Notes under the pieces: generated by a model
What the model saw: only the letters and a program-made list of their open reading frames with translations
What the model was told of the DNA's origin: nothing
Database searches by the model: none
Part shown: positions 9,694-18,223 of the stretch, piece by piece
Position numbering within the stretch: position 1 is the stretch's first letter
How the letters are laid out: every line of letters begins with the position of its first letter
Assembly: GCF_000719335.1 (NCBI RefSeq)
Contig: NZ_JOGB01000071.1
Location: 1-34,131 of the forward strand
From: Streptomyces sp. NRRL S-87
Lineage (GTDB): Bacteria; Actinomycetota; Actinomycetes; Streptomycetales; Streptomycetaceae
DNA length: 34,131 nt
Reading direction: 5' to 3'
Translations under genes and position numbers: made by a program

Positions 9694-10440
9694 ATGACCC
9701 TGTTCCGCGACGACGGCATCGTGCTGCGCACCCAGAAGCTGGGCGAGGCGGACCGCATCATCACCATCCTGACCCGGGGGCACGGGCGCGTCCGGGCCGT
9801 CGCCCGGGGCGTGCGCCGGACCAGGTCGAAGTTCGGTGCCGGGCTGGAACCTTTCTCCCACGTCGACGTGCAGTTCTTCGCCCGCGGCAGCGAGCTGGTC
9901 GGCCGCGGCCTCCCGCTGTGCACCCAGACCGAGATCATCGCCCCGTACGGCGGCGGCATCGTCACCGACTACGCCCGCTACACCGCCGGCACCGCGATGC
10001 TGGAGACCGCCGAGCGCTTCACCGACCAGGAGGGCGAACCCGCCGTCCAGCAGTACCTGCTGCTCGTCGGCGCGCTGCGCACCCTCGCCCGCGGCGAGCA
10101 CGCGCCCCATCTCGTCCTCGACGCCTTCCTGCTGCGCTCCCTGGCCGTCAACGGCTACGCCCCCTCCTTCGAGGACTGCGCCAAGTGCGGCATCCACGGC
10201 CCCAACCGCCATTTCTCCGTCGCCGCCGGCGGCGTCATATGCGGCGACTGCCGGGTCCCCGGAAGCGTCGTACCATCTGCTGAAGCCATCGGGCTGCTCA
10301 GCGCCCTGCTGACGGGGGACTGGGCGACGGCCGACGCGGCCGAGCCGCGGTACGTGCGCGAGGGGAGCGGACTCGTCTCCGCCTATCTGCACTGGCATCT
10401 GGAGCGCGGGCTGCGCTCCTTGCGTTACGTAGAGAAGTGA
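9694..10440 (+). CDS. recO: DNA repair protein RecO
   Basis: RecO works in the RecFOR pathway. It displaces SSB and helps load RecA on gapped DNA and anneals complementary strands. The 248-residue protein begins [20 protein letters not shown], the family's N-terminal OB-fold strand, and continues [20 protein letters not shown]. The C-terminal half has a four-cysteine zinc site, CAKCG then CGDC about 20 residues later. The ATG at 9694 is chosen because it begins the OB fold; an in-frame TTG at 9661 would add 11 unrelated residues. The gene's last bases overlap a possible GTG start of uppS, indicating co-transcription. Length and order with uppS are typical of actinomycetes. Confidence 0.96.
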   Translation: MTLFRDDGIVLRTQKLGEADRIITILTRGHGRVRAVARGVRRTRSKFGAGLEPFSHVDVQFFARGSELVGRGLPLCTQTEIIAPYGGGIVTDYARYTAGTAMLETAERFTDQEGEPAVQQYLLLVGALRTLARGEHAPHLVLDAFLLRSLAVNGYAPSFEDCAKCGIHGPNRHFSVAAGGVICGDCRVPGSVVPSAEAIGLLSALLTGDWATADAAEPRYVREGSGLVSAYLHWHLERGLRSLRYVEK

Positions 10441-10463
10441 CCGAGATCGGAGACTTGAGCGCC

Positions 10464-11297
10464 ATGGCAGTACGCGGATTCCTGGGACGCTCCCGCCGCA
10501 CGTACGCGACCCCCGAGCCGCACCCGTCCGGAGCCAGGCCGCCGAAGATCCCCGGCGAGCTCGTCCCCACCCACGTCGCGATCGTCATGGACGGCAACGG
10601 CCGCTGGGCCAAGGAGCGCGGCCTGCCGCGCACCGAGGGCCACAAGGTCGGCGCCGAGCGCGTGCTCGACGTCCTCCAGGGCGCGATCGAGATGGGCGTG
10701 AAGAGCATCTCGCTCTACGCCTTCTCCACCGAGAACTGGAAGCGCTCCCCGGACGAGGTGCGCTTCCTGATGAACTTCAACCGCGACTTCATCCGCAAGA
10801 CCCGCGACCAGCTCGACGCGCTCGGCATCCGCGTGCGGTGGGTGGGCCGGATGCCCAAGCTGTGGAAGTCGGTGGCCAAGGAGCTCCAGATCGCGCAGGA
10901 GCAGACCAAGGACAACGACAGGCTGACGCTGTACTTCTGCATGAACTACGGCGGTCGCGCCGAGATCACGGACGCGGCCCAGGCGCTGGCCGCCGACGTC
11001 GCGGCCGGGCGGCTCGACCCGGCGAAGGTCACCGAGAAGACCTTCGCGAAGTACCTGTACTACCCGGACATGCCGGACGTGGACCTGTTCCTGCGCCCCA
11101 GCGGCGAGCAGCGCACCTCGAACTACCTGATCTGGCAGAGCGCCTACGCCGAGATGGTCTTCCAGGACGTGCTGTGGCCGGACTTCGACCGGCGTGACCT
11201 GTGGCGGGCGTGCCTGGAGTACGCCCAGCGCGACCGCCGCTTCGGCGGCGCGCTGCCCAACGAGGTCCCGCAGCAGGGCGGTCCCGCGAGCTCCTGA
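10464..11297 (+). CDS. uppS: isoprenyl transferase (cis-polyprenyl diphosphate synthase)
   Basis: This cytoplasmic, membrane-associated enzyme adds isopentenyl diphosphate units in cis to an allylic primer. The product is a long polyprenyl diphosphate carrier lipid for cell-wall synthesis. The 277-residue protein has the family start [20 protein letters not shown], with the catalytic Asp at about residue 43. It also carries [13 protein letters not shown] and [20 protein letters not shown], all UPP synthase signatures. The ATG at 10464 has GGAG 11 bases upstream. A GTG at 10437, overlapping the recO stop as GTGA, is an in-frame alternative adding nine residues and would give translational coupling. 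Streptomyces usually has more than one such synthase, so the exact chain length made here is not certain. Confidence 0.94.
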   Translation: MAVRGFLGRSRRTYATPEPHPSGARPPKIPGELVPTHVAIVMDGNGRWAKERGLPRTEGHKVGAERVLDVLQGAIEMGVKSISLYAFSTENWKRSPDEVRFLMNFNRDFIRKTRDQLDALGIRVRWVGRMPKLWKSVAKELQIAQEQTKDNDRLTLYFCMNYGGRAEITDAAQALAADVAAGRLDPAKVTEKTFAKYLYYPDMPDVDLFLRPSGEQRTSNYLIWQSAYAEMVFQDVLWPDFDRRDLWRACLEYAQRDRRFGGALPNEVPQQGGPASS

Positions 11298-11347
11298 GGC
11301 CGCCTGTATGCTCCCCGCCCATGACCGACACGGGTGGGGAGCGCGCC

Positions 11348-11905
11348 ATGGAGAACGCAGGAAGAGCCGAGACCGTCGAGGGGGCCGTCGAGCTGGTCTA
11401 CCTGCCGACGCCGGAGGACCTGCTGGCCGGTATGAGAGTGCGGATGCGCACGTCGGCGCAGGGGCGCAGGGTGCGGTGGACGATCCCGATCATGGGGTTC
11501 GTCGTCTGCCTCTTCGCCGCGGTGAACTGGAGCCACGGCCAGGGCCTGGGCGACCGGGGCGTGTACGTGCCCCTGACGGCCGGCATCACGATGGCCCTGG
11601 CCCGCTTCTACGCGAACCCCCTGGCGGCCAGGAAGATCCACAAGTCGATCGTCGCCAAGCAGGGCGAGTACCGCGCGGTCGTCGACGAGACCGGCGTGAC
11701 CATCAGCCACGGCGAAGGGGCGCAGACCGTCGCCTGGAGCGCGCAGCCGCAGTACGCCGAGACCGCCGACCACTTCGTGACGGTGAGTGCCGACAAGCTC
11801 GGCGCCGGCCTGACCGTGCTGCCCAAGCGGGGTCTGCGGGAGCCCGCAGACGTGGACCGTCTGCGGGCCCTGCTCGACCGCAACCTCCGGCGGGTCGGGA
11901 AGTAA
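11348..11905 (+). CDS. YcxB-like membrane protein
   Basis: This protein of about 185 residues has two close hydrophobic segments, IPIMGFVVCLFAAVNW and VYVPLTAGITMALARFY. They are followed by a basic stretch and a C-terminal beta-rich domain (YRAVVDETGVTISHGEGAQT, VAWSAQPQYAETADHFVTV). This is the layout of the YcxB-like family, whose function is unknown. The ATG at 11348 has GGTGGGGAG at a good distance. An in-frame ATG at 11321 (nine residues longer) follows a TATGCT -10-like hexamer and could be used as a leaderless start, so the start is uncertain. The stop lies only 12 bp from the stop of the convergent zur gene, with no terminator between them. Confidence 0.72.
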   Translation: MENAGRAETVEGAVELVYLPTPEDLLAGMRVRMRTSAQGRRVRWTIPIMGFVVCLFAAVNWSHGQGLGDRGVYVPLTAGITMALARFYANPLAARKIHKSIVAKQGEYRAVVDETGVTISHGEGAQTVAWSAQPQYAETADHFVTVSADKLGAGLTVLPKRGLREPADVDRLRALLDRNLRRVGK

Positions 11906-11917
11906 CTCGGGAAGCGA

Positions 11918-12346
11918 CTACGCGCCGGCCGCGCAGTCCGCGCAGGTGCCGAAGATCTCCACGGTGTGGGCGACGTTCACGAAGCCGTGCTCGGCCGCGA
12001 CGGCCTCCGCCCACTTCTCGACGGCCGGGCCCTCCACCTCCACCGCCTTGCCGCACGTACGGCAGACCAGGTGGTGGTGGTGCTCGCCCGACGAGCACCG
12101 CCGGTAGACCGCCTCGCCGTCGCGGGTGCGCAGCACGTCGACCTCGCCGGCGTCCGCGAGGGACTGGAGGGTGCGGTAGACGGTGGTCAGGCCCACGGAC
12201 GCGCCGCGGTGCTTGAGCATGTCGTGCAGCTCCTGCGCGCTGCGGAACTCGTCGACCTCGTCCAGTGCGGCCGCGACCGCGGCGCGCTGCCGGGTGGATC
12301 GTCCTCGTACTGGCGCCGTGTTCGTCTCGCCAGGCGCAGTCGCCAC
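11918..12346 (-). CDS. zur: zinc uptake regulator, Fur family
   Basis: Zur is a dimeric repressor that binds DNA when loaded with zinc and shuts off zinc import. This 142-residue protein has the Fur-type winged helix with VGLTTVYRTLQSLADAGEVD. It also has the metal-rich core CSSGEHHHHLVCRTCGKAVE and a second CxxC (CADC) near the end, forming the structural Cys4 zinc site. The start is GTG at 12344-12346 behind a strong GAGGAGGA. It lies 76 bp downstream of znuB on the same strand. That gap also holds a CACAAT -10-like element, so zur may have its own promoter as well as read-through. Placement next to the znu genes, beside tandem operator-like sites, identifies it as Zur rather than Fur or Nur. 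Confidence 0.95.
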   Translation of the reverse strand: MATAPGETNTAPVRGRSTRQRAAVAAALDEVDEFRSAQELHDMLKHRGASVGLTTVYRTLQSLADAGEVDVLRTRDGEAVYRRCSSGEHHHHLVCRTCGKAVEVEGPAVEKWAEAVAAEHGFVNVAHTVEIFGTCADCAAGA

Positions 12347-12422
12347 CGGTTCCTCCTCGTCTCGGGCCCGATCCAGCAGACGGGCCTCGGGCCTCGGGTC
12401 ATTGTGCCAGGCCGGGGCCGCC

Positions 12423-13289
12423 TCACACCCTTACATCGTCGCTCGTGCAGACCTCTTGGGCGGCCCGCGCGGCCGCGGCGCGGCGCCTGGCCAGCGGTGC
12501 GGAGAGCAGCGACATGGCGAGGAAGACGCCGATGGCGAGCAGCACGATCGCGCCGCCGGAGGGTGCGTCGACGTAGTACGTGGTGACGGTGCCGGTGAGC
12601 GAGACCGCGGTGCCGATCGCGACGGCCGTCAGGAGGGTGGCGGTGAAGCCCTTGGTCACGCGCTGGGCGGCGGCCACCGGGATCACCATCATGGCGCTGA
12701 CGAGCAGCAGGCCGACGATGCGCATCGCGACGGTGACGGTGACGGCGGCGGTGACGGCCAGCAGCAGGTTCAGGGCGCGCACCGGCAGGCCGGTGACGCG
12801 GGCGAACTCCTCGTCCTGGCAGACGGCGAACAGCTGCCGGCGCAGGCCCAGGGTCACCGCGATGACGGCCACGGCGAGGACCGCGACGGCGAGGACGTCC
12901 TCGGGCGCGACGGTGGTGATCGAGCCGAACATGTAGCTGATCAGGTTGGCCGTGGAGCCGCCGGGCGCCAGGTTGACGATCATGACGCCGCCGGCCATGC
13001 CGCCGTAGAAGAGCACGGCGAGCGCGATGTCGCCGCTGGTCTTCCCGCGGGAGCGGATCAGTTCCATGCCGACGGCGCCGACGACGGCGACGAGGGTGGC
13101 CATCCACACCGGGCTGGTCTGGAACAGGAAGCCGAGGGCGACGCCGGTCATCGCGACGTGCCCGATGCCGTCGCCCATGACGGCCTGGCGGCGCTGGACG
13201 AGGTACGTGCCGATGGCGGGCGCGGTGATGCCGACCAGGGTGGCGGCGATCAGCGCCCGCTGCATGAAGGCGGGGGTCAGGAATTCCAT
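12423..13289 (-). CDS. znuB: zinc ABC transporter permease
   Basis: This 288-residue membrane subunit of the ABC-3 metal permease family forms the channel of the zinc importer. It begins MEFLTPAFMQRALIAATLVG and shows about eight hydrophobic helices. The family regions are RQAVMGDGIGHVAMTGVALG near the start and LVSAMMVIPVAAAQRV towards the end. The ATG at 13287-13289 overlaps the znuC stop by one base (TGATG), so translation is coupled. A longer in-frame reading into znuC is rejected because it has no family sequence. It works with ZnuC and ZnuA encoded just upstream. Confidence 0.95.
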   Translation of the reverse strand: MEFLTPAFMQRALIAATLVGITAPAIGTYLVQRRQAVMGDGIGHVAMTGVALGFLFQTSPVWMATLVAVVGAVGMELIRSRGKTSGDIALAVLFYGGMAGGVMIVNLAPGGSTANLISYMFGSITTVAPEDVLAVAVLAVAVIAVTLGLRRQLFAVCQDEEFARVTGLPVRALNLLLAVTAAVTVTVAMRIVGLLLVSAMMVIPVAAAQRVTKGFTATLLTAVAIGTAVSLTGTVTTYYVDAPSGGAIVLLAIGVFLAMSLLSAPLARRRAAAARAAQEVCTSDDVRV

Positions 13290-14140
13290 CAGCTCAGCAG
13301 TCCCGTCCGGAGCGGCTCGGCGTCGTGGGCCGCGTGGGGGTGTACGTGGTCGTGGCCGGGCAGGGCGTGCTGGCCCACGGCCTCGGGCGGCGGCCCGTCG
13401 TGCACGACGCACCCGTCGCGCAGGACGACCGCGCGGTCGATGAGGGGTTCCAGCGGGCCCAGCTCGTGCAGGACGAGGAGGACGGTGGCACCGGCGGCGA
13501 CCTGCGTGCGCAGGGCGGCGGCCAGCACCTCCTGGTTGGCGAGGTCGACGCCCGCCATCGGCTCGTCCATGATCAGCAGCTCGGGTTCGACGGCCAGCGC
13601 GCGGGCGATGAGCACCCGCTGGTGCTGGCCGCCGGACAGGGCGTTCACGGAGGCGTCGGCGTACGGCAGCATGTCGACCAGGCCCAGGGCGCGGTCCACG
13701 GCGGCGCGGTCGGCCTTGCGCAGCAGGCCGAGCCGCGTCCGGGCGAGCCGCCCGGCGGAGACGACCTCGCGCACGGTGGCGGGCACGCCGCTCGCGGCGG
13801 TGGTCCGCTGGGGGACGTAGCCGATCCGGGCCCAGTCGCGGAACCGCTTCTGCGGGGTGCCGAAGAGGGTGATCTCTCCGCTGGTGAGCGGGACCTGGCC
13901 GACGACGGAGCGGACGGCGGTGGACTTGCCGGAGCCGTTCGCGCCGAGCAGCGCGACGACCTCGCCGCGCTCCACGGTCAGGTCGATCCCGCGCAGCACG
14001 GGGCGTGCGCCGAGCGAGGCGGTGGCCCCGCGCAGGGATATGACGGGCCGGTCCGCCTCCGCGGGCCCGGTGGATGCCGTCGAGTGCATGGCGTGCGCCT
14101 CCGTCGTGGCAGGGGTGGGCGGTTGGCCGGTGCGGCTCAC
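13289..14140 (-). CDS. znuC: zinc ABC transporter ATP-binding protein
   Basis: This 283-residue cytoplasmic ATPase powers zinc import through ZnuB. All nucleotide-binding motifs are present: Walker A GANGSGKST (about residues 66-74), Q-loop in YVPQRTT, signature LSGGQHQR, Walker B LLIMDEPMAG, and the H-loop His in VLLVLHELG. The C-terminal tail is His-rich (HALPGHDHVHPHAAHDAEP), which may bind metal. The start is GTG at 14138-14140, overlapping the znuA stop as GTGA. An internal ATG at codon 18 is a possible alternative. The gene is the middle of the overlapping znuA-znuC-znuB unit. Confidence 0.95.
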   Translation of the reverse strand: MSRTGQPPTPATTEAHAMHSTASTGPAEADRPVISLRGATASLGARPVLRGIDLTVERGEVVALLGANGSGKSTAVRSVVGQVPLTSGEITLFGTPQKRFRDWARIGYVPQRTTAASGVPATVREVVSAGRLARTRLGLLRKADRAAVDRALGLVDMLPYADASVNALSGGQHQRVLIARALAVEPELLIMDEPMAGVDLANQEVLAAALRTQVAAGATVLLVLHELGPLEPLIDRAVVLRDGCVVHDGPPPEAVGQHALPGHDHVHPHAAHDAEPLRTGLLS

Positions 14141-15111
14141 TTGGTGCCGAGCGCCTTCTCGAGGTTCTTCAGGTTCGCCCGCATGACGGCGAAGTAGTCC
14201 TCGCCCTGGGACTTCTCGGTGATCCCCTCCAGGGGGTCGAGCACGTCCGTCCTGAGGCCGAGGTCCCGGGCGAGGGTGTCGGCCAGCTTGGGGCTGGCCA
14301 GCGTCTCGAAGAAGACGGTGGAGACCTTCTCCTTGCGCGCGAGCGTCTGGAGCGCGTTCATGCGGGCCGGGCTGGGCTCGGACTCGGGGTCGACCCCGGC
14401 GATGCCCTCCTGGTCGAGGCCGTAGCGCTCGGCGAGGTAGCCGAAGGCGGAGTGGGTGGTGATGAAGGTCTTGGTCGCGGTGTCCGCCAGGCCGTTCTTG
14501 AACTCGGTGTCCAGGGCCGTGAGCCTGCCGACCAGCTCGGCGGTGTTCTTCTCGTAGTCGGCGGCGTGGGCCGGGTCGGCCTTCCCGAAGGCCTTGCCGA
14601 CGCCGCGGGCGATCTCGGCGTACTTGACCGGGTCGAGCCAGACGTGCGGGTCCTGGCCCCCCTCGCCGTCGTGGTGGTGGCCGCCCTCGGCGCCGTGGTC
14701 GTGGTCCGCCTCGCCCGCGAGGTCGTGGACCTCCAGCTCGGTGAGGGTGCCGGCGTCGACCTTCGTGCCGGCCTGTGCCTGGTCGACGGCCTTGTCCACG
14801 GCCGGCTGGAGGCCCTTGAGGTAGAGGACGACGTCCGACTCGTCGAGCCGGGCGGTCTGGCGGGCGGTGATCTCCAGGTCGTGCGGCTCGACACCGGGCT
14901 TGGTGAGGGTGCCGACCGCGACGTGGTCCCGGCCTATCTGCTGCGCGAGGAACTGCATCGGGTAGAACGACGCCGTGACGGCGAGCTTGCCGTCCTTCCC
15001 GCCCTTGCCGTCCGCCTCACCGGTCAGCGCGGCGCAGGCGGTGAGGGCCGTGGCGCCCAGGGCGACGGCTCCGGCGAGAGCGGTGGCGGATATGAGGCGT
15101 CGTACGTTCAT
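14137..15111 (-). CDS. znuA: zinc ABC transporter substrate-binding lipoprotein
   Basis: ZnuA captures zinc outside the membrane and hands it to ZnuB. The 324-residue precursor has a lipoprotein signal peptide ending LTACAAL, with the lipobox Cys about 20 residues after a basic MNVRR start. Metal-site regions include KPGVEPHDLEIT, THSAFGYLAERY and the C-terminal Asp-containing LDPLEGITE. A flexible His/Asp loop, ADHDHGAEGGHHHDGEGG, sits between the domains and is typical of zinc rather than manganese binders. The start is ambiguous: in-frame starts at 15129, 15126, 15120 and 15111 are crowded together. I chose 15111 because it begins the normal signal peptide. The other candidates lie within or beside the operator-like site at 15111-15125. 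Confidence 0.94.
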   Translation of the reverse strand: MNVRRLISATALAGAVALGATALTACAALTGEADGKGGKDGKLAVTASFYPMQFLAQQIGRDHVAVGTLTKPGVEPHDLEITARQTARLDESDVVLYLKGLQPAVDKAVDQAQAGTKVDAGTLTELEVHDLAGEADHDHGAEGGHHHDGEGGQDPHVWLDPVKYAEIARGVGKAFGKADPAHAADYEKNTAELVGRLTALDTEFKNGLADTATKTFITTHSAFGYLAERYGLDQEGIAGVDPESEPSPARMNALQTLARKEKVSTVFFETLASPKLADTLARDLGLRTDVLDPLEGITEKSQGEDYFAVMRANLKNLEKALGTK

Positions 15112-15147
15112 GACAGTCATTTTCATCAAAGATGGAAACGATTGTCA
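15111..15147 (-). promoter_or_regulatory. tandem Zur-box-like operators and promoter of znuACB
   Basis: Two 15-bp imperfect palindromes lie 22 bp apart, start to start. They read on the minus strand TGACAATCGTTTCCA (15133-15147) and TGAAAATGACTGTCA (15111-15125). Both resemble the actinomycete Zur box TGAAAATGATTTTCA. A consensus TTGACA (-35) at 15143-15148 overlaps the first box. A hexamer 17 bases further on (15120-15125, TGAAAA) overlaps the second, so bound Zur would cover the whole promoter. The predicted transcription start is within a few bases of the znuA start at 15111. The box assignment is by eye. Confidence 0.72.
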
Positions 15148-15245
15148 AAAGCCTGTGGGGGTCGGATCGGGGTGCGGGCGGTGAGGCCCCCCGGTACGCG
15201 CGGGGGTGCGCGTACGCGTGCGCCCGCGAGAGAAACGGAACCGAT

Positions 15246-15276
15246 TTGGAAGGGGCCCCCCGCGCGCCGGTAACCT
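15246..15276 (+). promoter_or_regulatory. putative glyS promoter
   Basis: TTGGAA (15246-15251) and TAACCT (15271-15276) are separated by 19 bases and lie 39 bp before the glyS start, pointing away from znuA. A hairpin GTACGCGC-loop-GCGCGTAC at 15194-15215 separates this from the Zur-controlled side. The spacer is long, so confidence is modest. Confidence 0.45.
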
Positions 15277-15314
15277 GAAGCATTCGCGTTCGTCCTCGTA
15301 ATGAAGAGAGCATC

Positions 15315-16697
15315 GTGGCCGCCGACAAGATCGACACCATCGTCAGCCTCAGCAAGCGCCGTGGCTTCGTCTACCCGTGCAGCGAGATCTACGGCGGTCA
15401 GCGGGCCGCCTGGGACTACGGGCCGCTGGGTGTCGAGCTCAAGGAGAACATCAAGCGCCAGTGGTGGCGCGCGATGGTCACCTCCCGCGAGGACGTCGTG
15501 GGTCTCGACTCCTCCGTGATCCTCGCCCCCGAGGTCTGGGTGGCCTCCGGCCACGTCGCGACCTTCTCGGACCCGCTCACCGAGTGCACCTCCTGCCACA
15601 AGCGGCACCGCGCCGACCACCTGGAGGAGGCCTACGAGGCCAAGCACGGCCGCCTGCCCGACAACGGCCTGGCCGACATCAACTGCCCGAACTGCGGCGT
15701 GAAGGGCCAGTTCACCGAGCCCAAGCAGTTCTCCGGCATGCTGGAGACCCACCTCGGCCCGACCCAGGACACCGGCTCCAAGGCGTACCTGCGCCCCGAG
15801 ACCGCCCAGGGCATCTTCACCAACTTCGCCCAGGTCCAGCAGACCTCGCGCAAGAAGCCGCCCTTCGGCATCGCGCAGATGGGCAAGTCCTTCCGCAACG
15901 AGATCACGCCGGGCAACTTCATCTTCCGGACCCGCGAGTTCGAGCAGATGGAGATGGAGTTCTTCGTCAAGCCGGGCGAGGACGAGCAGTGGCACGAGTA
16001 CTGGATGAACGAGCGCTGGAACTGGTACCGCGACCTCGGCATCCGCGAGGAGAACATCCGCTGGTACGACCACCCGAAGGAGAAGCTCTCCCACTACTCG
16101 AAGCGCACCGCCGACATCGAGTACCGCTTCAACTTCGGCGGCTCCGAGTTCTCCGAGCTCGAGGGCGTGGCCAACCGGACCGACTTCGACCTGAAGGCCC
16201 ACTCCGAGGCCTCCGGCCAGGACCTGTCGTACTTCGACCAGGAGGCCGGCGAGCGGTACGTGCCGTACGTCATCGAGCCCGCGGCCGGTGTCAACCGCGC
16301 CATGCTCGCCTTCATGCTCGACGCCTACGTCGAGGACGAGGCCCCGAACGCCAAGGGCGTCATGGAGAAGCGCGTCGTGATGCGCCTCGACCACCGCCTG
16401 GCCCCGGTCAAGGTCGCCGTGCTGCCGCTCTCCCGCAACCCGCAGCTGTCGCCGAAGGCCAAGGGCCTGGCCGCCGACCTGCGCAAGAACTGGAACATCG
16501 AGTTCGACGACGCGGGCGCCATCGGCCGCCGCTACCGCCGCCAGGACGAGATCGGCACGCCGTTCTGCGTCACCGTCGACTTCGACACCCTGGACGACAA
16601 CGCCGTGACCGTGCGCGAGCGCGACACCATGAAGCAGGAGCGCGTCTCCCTGGACCAGATCCAGTCCTACCTGGGTGGCCGCCTGCTCGGCTGCTGA
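15315..16697 (+). CDS. glyS: glycine-tRNA ligase (alpha2 type)
   Basis: This class II aminoacyl-tRNA synthetase charges tRNA-Gly in the cytoplasm. At 460 residues it is the single-chain dimeric type. It begins with [18 protein letters not shown], then [13 protein letters not shown] four-cysteine zinc insertion follows ([12 protein letters not shown] and CPNCGVKG). Motif 2 is [20 protein letters not shown] and motif 3 is [11 protein letters not shown]. The C-terminal anticodon-binding domain starts near [13 protein letters not shown]. The start is GTG at 15315 with GAAGAGAG upstream. It diverges from the zinc uptake operon; a zinc-dependent GlyRS beside zur/znu may be coincidence. The original bidirectional terminator downstream now carries an IS element. 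Confidence 0.97.
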   Translation: MAADKIDTIVSLSKRRGFVYPCSEIYGGQRAAWDYGPLGVELKENIKRQWWRAMVTSREDVVGLDSSVILAPEVWVASGHVATFSDPLTECTSCHKRHRADHLEEAYEAKHGRLPDNGLADINCPNCGVKGQFTEPKQFSGMLETHLGPTQDTGSKAYLRPETAQGIFTNFAQVQQTSRKKPPFGIAQMGKSFRNEITPGNFIFRTREFEQMEMEFFVKPGEDEQWHEYWMNERWNWYRDLGIREENIRWYDHPKEKLSHYSKRTADIEYRFNFGGSEFSELEGVANRTDFDLKAHSEASGQDLSYFDQEAGERYVPYVIEPAAGVNRAMLAFMLDAYVEDEAPNAKGVMEKRVVMRLDHRLAPVKVAVLPLSRNPQLSPKAKGLAADLRKNWNIEFDDAGAIGRRYRRQDEIGTPFCVTVDFDTLDDNAVTVRERDTMKQERVSLDQIQSYLGGRLLGC

Positions 16698-16797
16698 CCC
16701 GTGCACGCCGTCCCGGCCCCGGCCGGAACGGCGCGGAAAGACCGGTGGCCCGGTACGCGTCACGCGGACGCTGTTGGTTAATTCGGGCCCGTGCGTG

Positions 16798-16840
16798 ACG
16801 TCGGCTCCCAAGACCTGGTTGTGGTCTTGGGAGCCGACGT
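16798..16840 (+). repeat. 18-bp hairpin upstream of the transposase
   Basis: Perfect arms 16798-16815 (ACGTCGGCTCCCAAGACC) and 16823-16840 enclose the 7-base loop TGGTTGT. The hairpin lies just inside the left end and 6 bp before the first transposase ATG. Such structures in IS elements are thought to block transposase translation from outside transcripts; here the outside transcript would come from glyS. Confidence 0.75.
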
Positions 16841-16846
16841 TGTCGT

Positions 16847-18123
16847 ATGGGGTGGGTGTCGATGTCTATGCAGCCGAAGGGGCCTGGGGAGATCCCGGCG
16901 GAGACGGTGCGGGTGGCGCGGGCCGCGTTCCCGAAGGGGAGCCTGGCGATCCGGGTTCGGGAGTTCTCGGATCTGTTCCCGGCGCGGGGCAAGCCTGCCT
17001 GGTCACCGGGGCGGCTGGCGTTGGTGCTGGTGTTGCAGTTCGTCGAGGGGCTCACCGACCGGCAGGCCGCGGAGGCGGTGCGGGCGAGGATCGACTTCAA
17101 GTACGCCCTCGGGTTGGAACTGGCTGATCCGGGCTTCGACTTCTCAGTGCTGTCGGAGTTCCGGGACCGTCTCGTCGACGCGGAGGCGGGCAGGCGGGTG
17201 CTGGACGGCATCCTGGCCGCGGCCCGGGAGAAGGGACTGCTCAAGACCGCCGGCCGAGCCCGTACTGACTCCACGCATGTGCAGTCCGCAGCACGGGAAC
17301 TGTGCTGGCTGGAGATGGTCGCGGAGACGCTCCGTTCGGCGTTGAACGCGCTCGCGCGGGCCGCCCCTGACTGGCTGGTGGAGATCGCCGAACCGGACTG
17401 GTTCAGGCACTACGCCACCCGGGCCGAGGACTCCCGGTTCCCCAAGGCCCACGCCAAGCGGGTGGAGGTCGGCCAGCGGATCGGGACGGACGGGACGCGG
17501 CTGCTTGAGGCCGTCTTGTCGCCCGGGGGACCGGCCGGGCTGCGGGAGCTGGAGCAGGTGGAGATCCTGCGGCAGATGTGGGTCCAGCACTTCCACCTGG
17601 ACGGGGGCGAGGTGAGGCGGCGGGACCCAAAAGACCGCCCGCCGGGCGCGACGCGCCTGGTCACACCCTATGACCCCGAAGCCAGGGGCAGCACGAAACG
17701 CGACGTCGTCTGGGACGGTTACAAGGCCCATCTCACCGAGACCTGTGAGCCGGACACCCCGAACCTGATCACGAATGTGGCCACGACCGTCGCCACCGTC
17801 CCCGACAGCATGGCGATCGGCCCGATCCACGCCTCCCTCGCCGCGCGGGAGTGCCTGCCCGGCGAGCACTGGGTCGATGCCGGCTACCCCAACGCCGCCG
17901 CGAGCGCTACAAGATCCGCGCCGGCATCGAGGGCACCATCTCCCAAGGCGTTACCCGCTGCGGCCTGCGCAGATCCCGCTACCGGGGTCTGGCAAAGACC
18001 AGCCTCCAGCACCAGCTCACCGGCGCCGCCATCAACCTCGCCCGCATCGACGCCCACCTCACCGAAACACCCAGAGCCCGCACCCGCACCAGCCACTTCG
18101 CGGCACTCCGCCCCGCCGGATAG
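16847..18123 (+). pseudogene. IS1182 family transposase, deleted and frameshifted
   Basis: The N-terminal part reads normally: FPKGSLAIRVREFSDLFP, SPGRLALVLVLQFVEGLTDR and FDFSVLSEFRDRLVDA, which is the IS1182/DDE N-terminal domain. The catalytic region then shows TDSTHVQSAARELCWLEM, DVVWDGYKAHLTETCE and HWVDAGYPNA. At about 17890-17905 the frame jumps by two: ERYKIRAGIEGTISQGVTRC, the family C-terminus with the catalytic Glu region, is in another frame and ends with TAG at 18123. The middle of the C-terminal half, usually about 150 residues, is absent. So the gene has an internal deletion and cannot make active transposase. ATGs at 16847, 16862 and 16868 are all possible starts; GGGGTGGG favours 16862. 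Confidence 0.88.
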
Positions 18124-18223
18124 ATCCAGCGGGGCGAAGCAGGCCCGAATTAACCAACAGCGTCCGCGTCACGCGTACCGGGCCACCGGCGTCTTTCGGA
18201 CACCGCGACGGGCTCCTGGCCGA

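Larger units (their letters stand above)
16767..18164. mobile_element. IS1182-like insertion sequence, internally deleted
   Basis: The 1,398-bp element has 23-bp perfect terminal inverted repeats (16767-16789 and 18142-18164) that start GACGCTGTTGGTTAATTCGG. An 11-bp direct repeat, CGCGTCACGCG, borders it at 16756-16766 and 18165-18175 and is taken as the target duplication. It carries one transposase frame of IS1182 type that has lost an internal segment. The exact ends are uncertain by a few bases because the target is itself palindromic. The family call rests on the transposase; the name of the specific IS is unknown. Confidence 0.82.
16735..18197. terminator. bidirectional glyS terminator split by an IS element
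   Basis: Left arm CCGGTGGCCCGGTACGCG (16742-16759) and right arm 18172-18189 are perfect 18-bp complements, now about 1.4 kb apart. Rejoined across the 11-bp repeat CGCGTCACGCG they form an 18-bp stem with a TCA loop. The flanking GGAAAGA (16735-16741) and TCTTTC (18192-18197) supply T-tracts for both strands. That is the form of a bidirectional terminator between the convergent glyS and VC0807-like genes. The insertion should have weakened or removed it. Confidence 0.7.

Noticed and set aside
11321..11905. Start of the YcxB-like gene at 11321 or at 11201
   Set aside because: 11201 would overlap most of the uppS 3' end and adds uppS-antiframe sequence; 11321 lacks a ribosome site, whereas 11348 has one, though 11321 as a leaderless start cannot be excluded.
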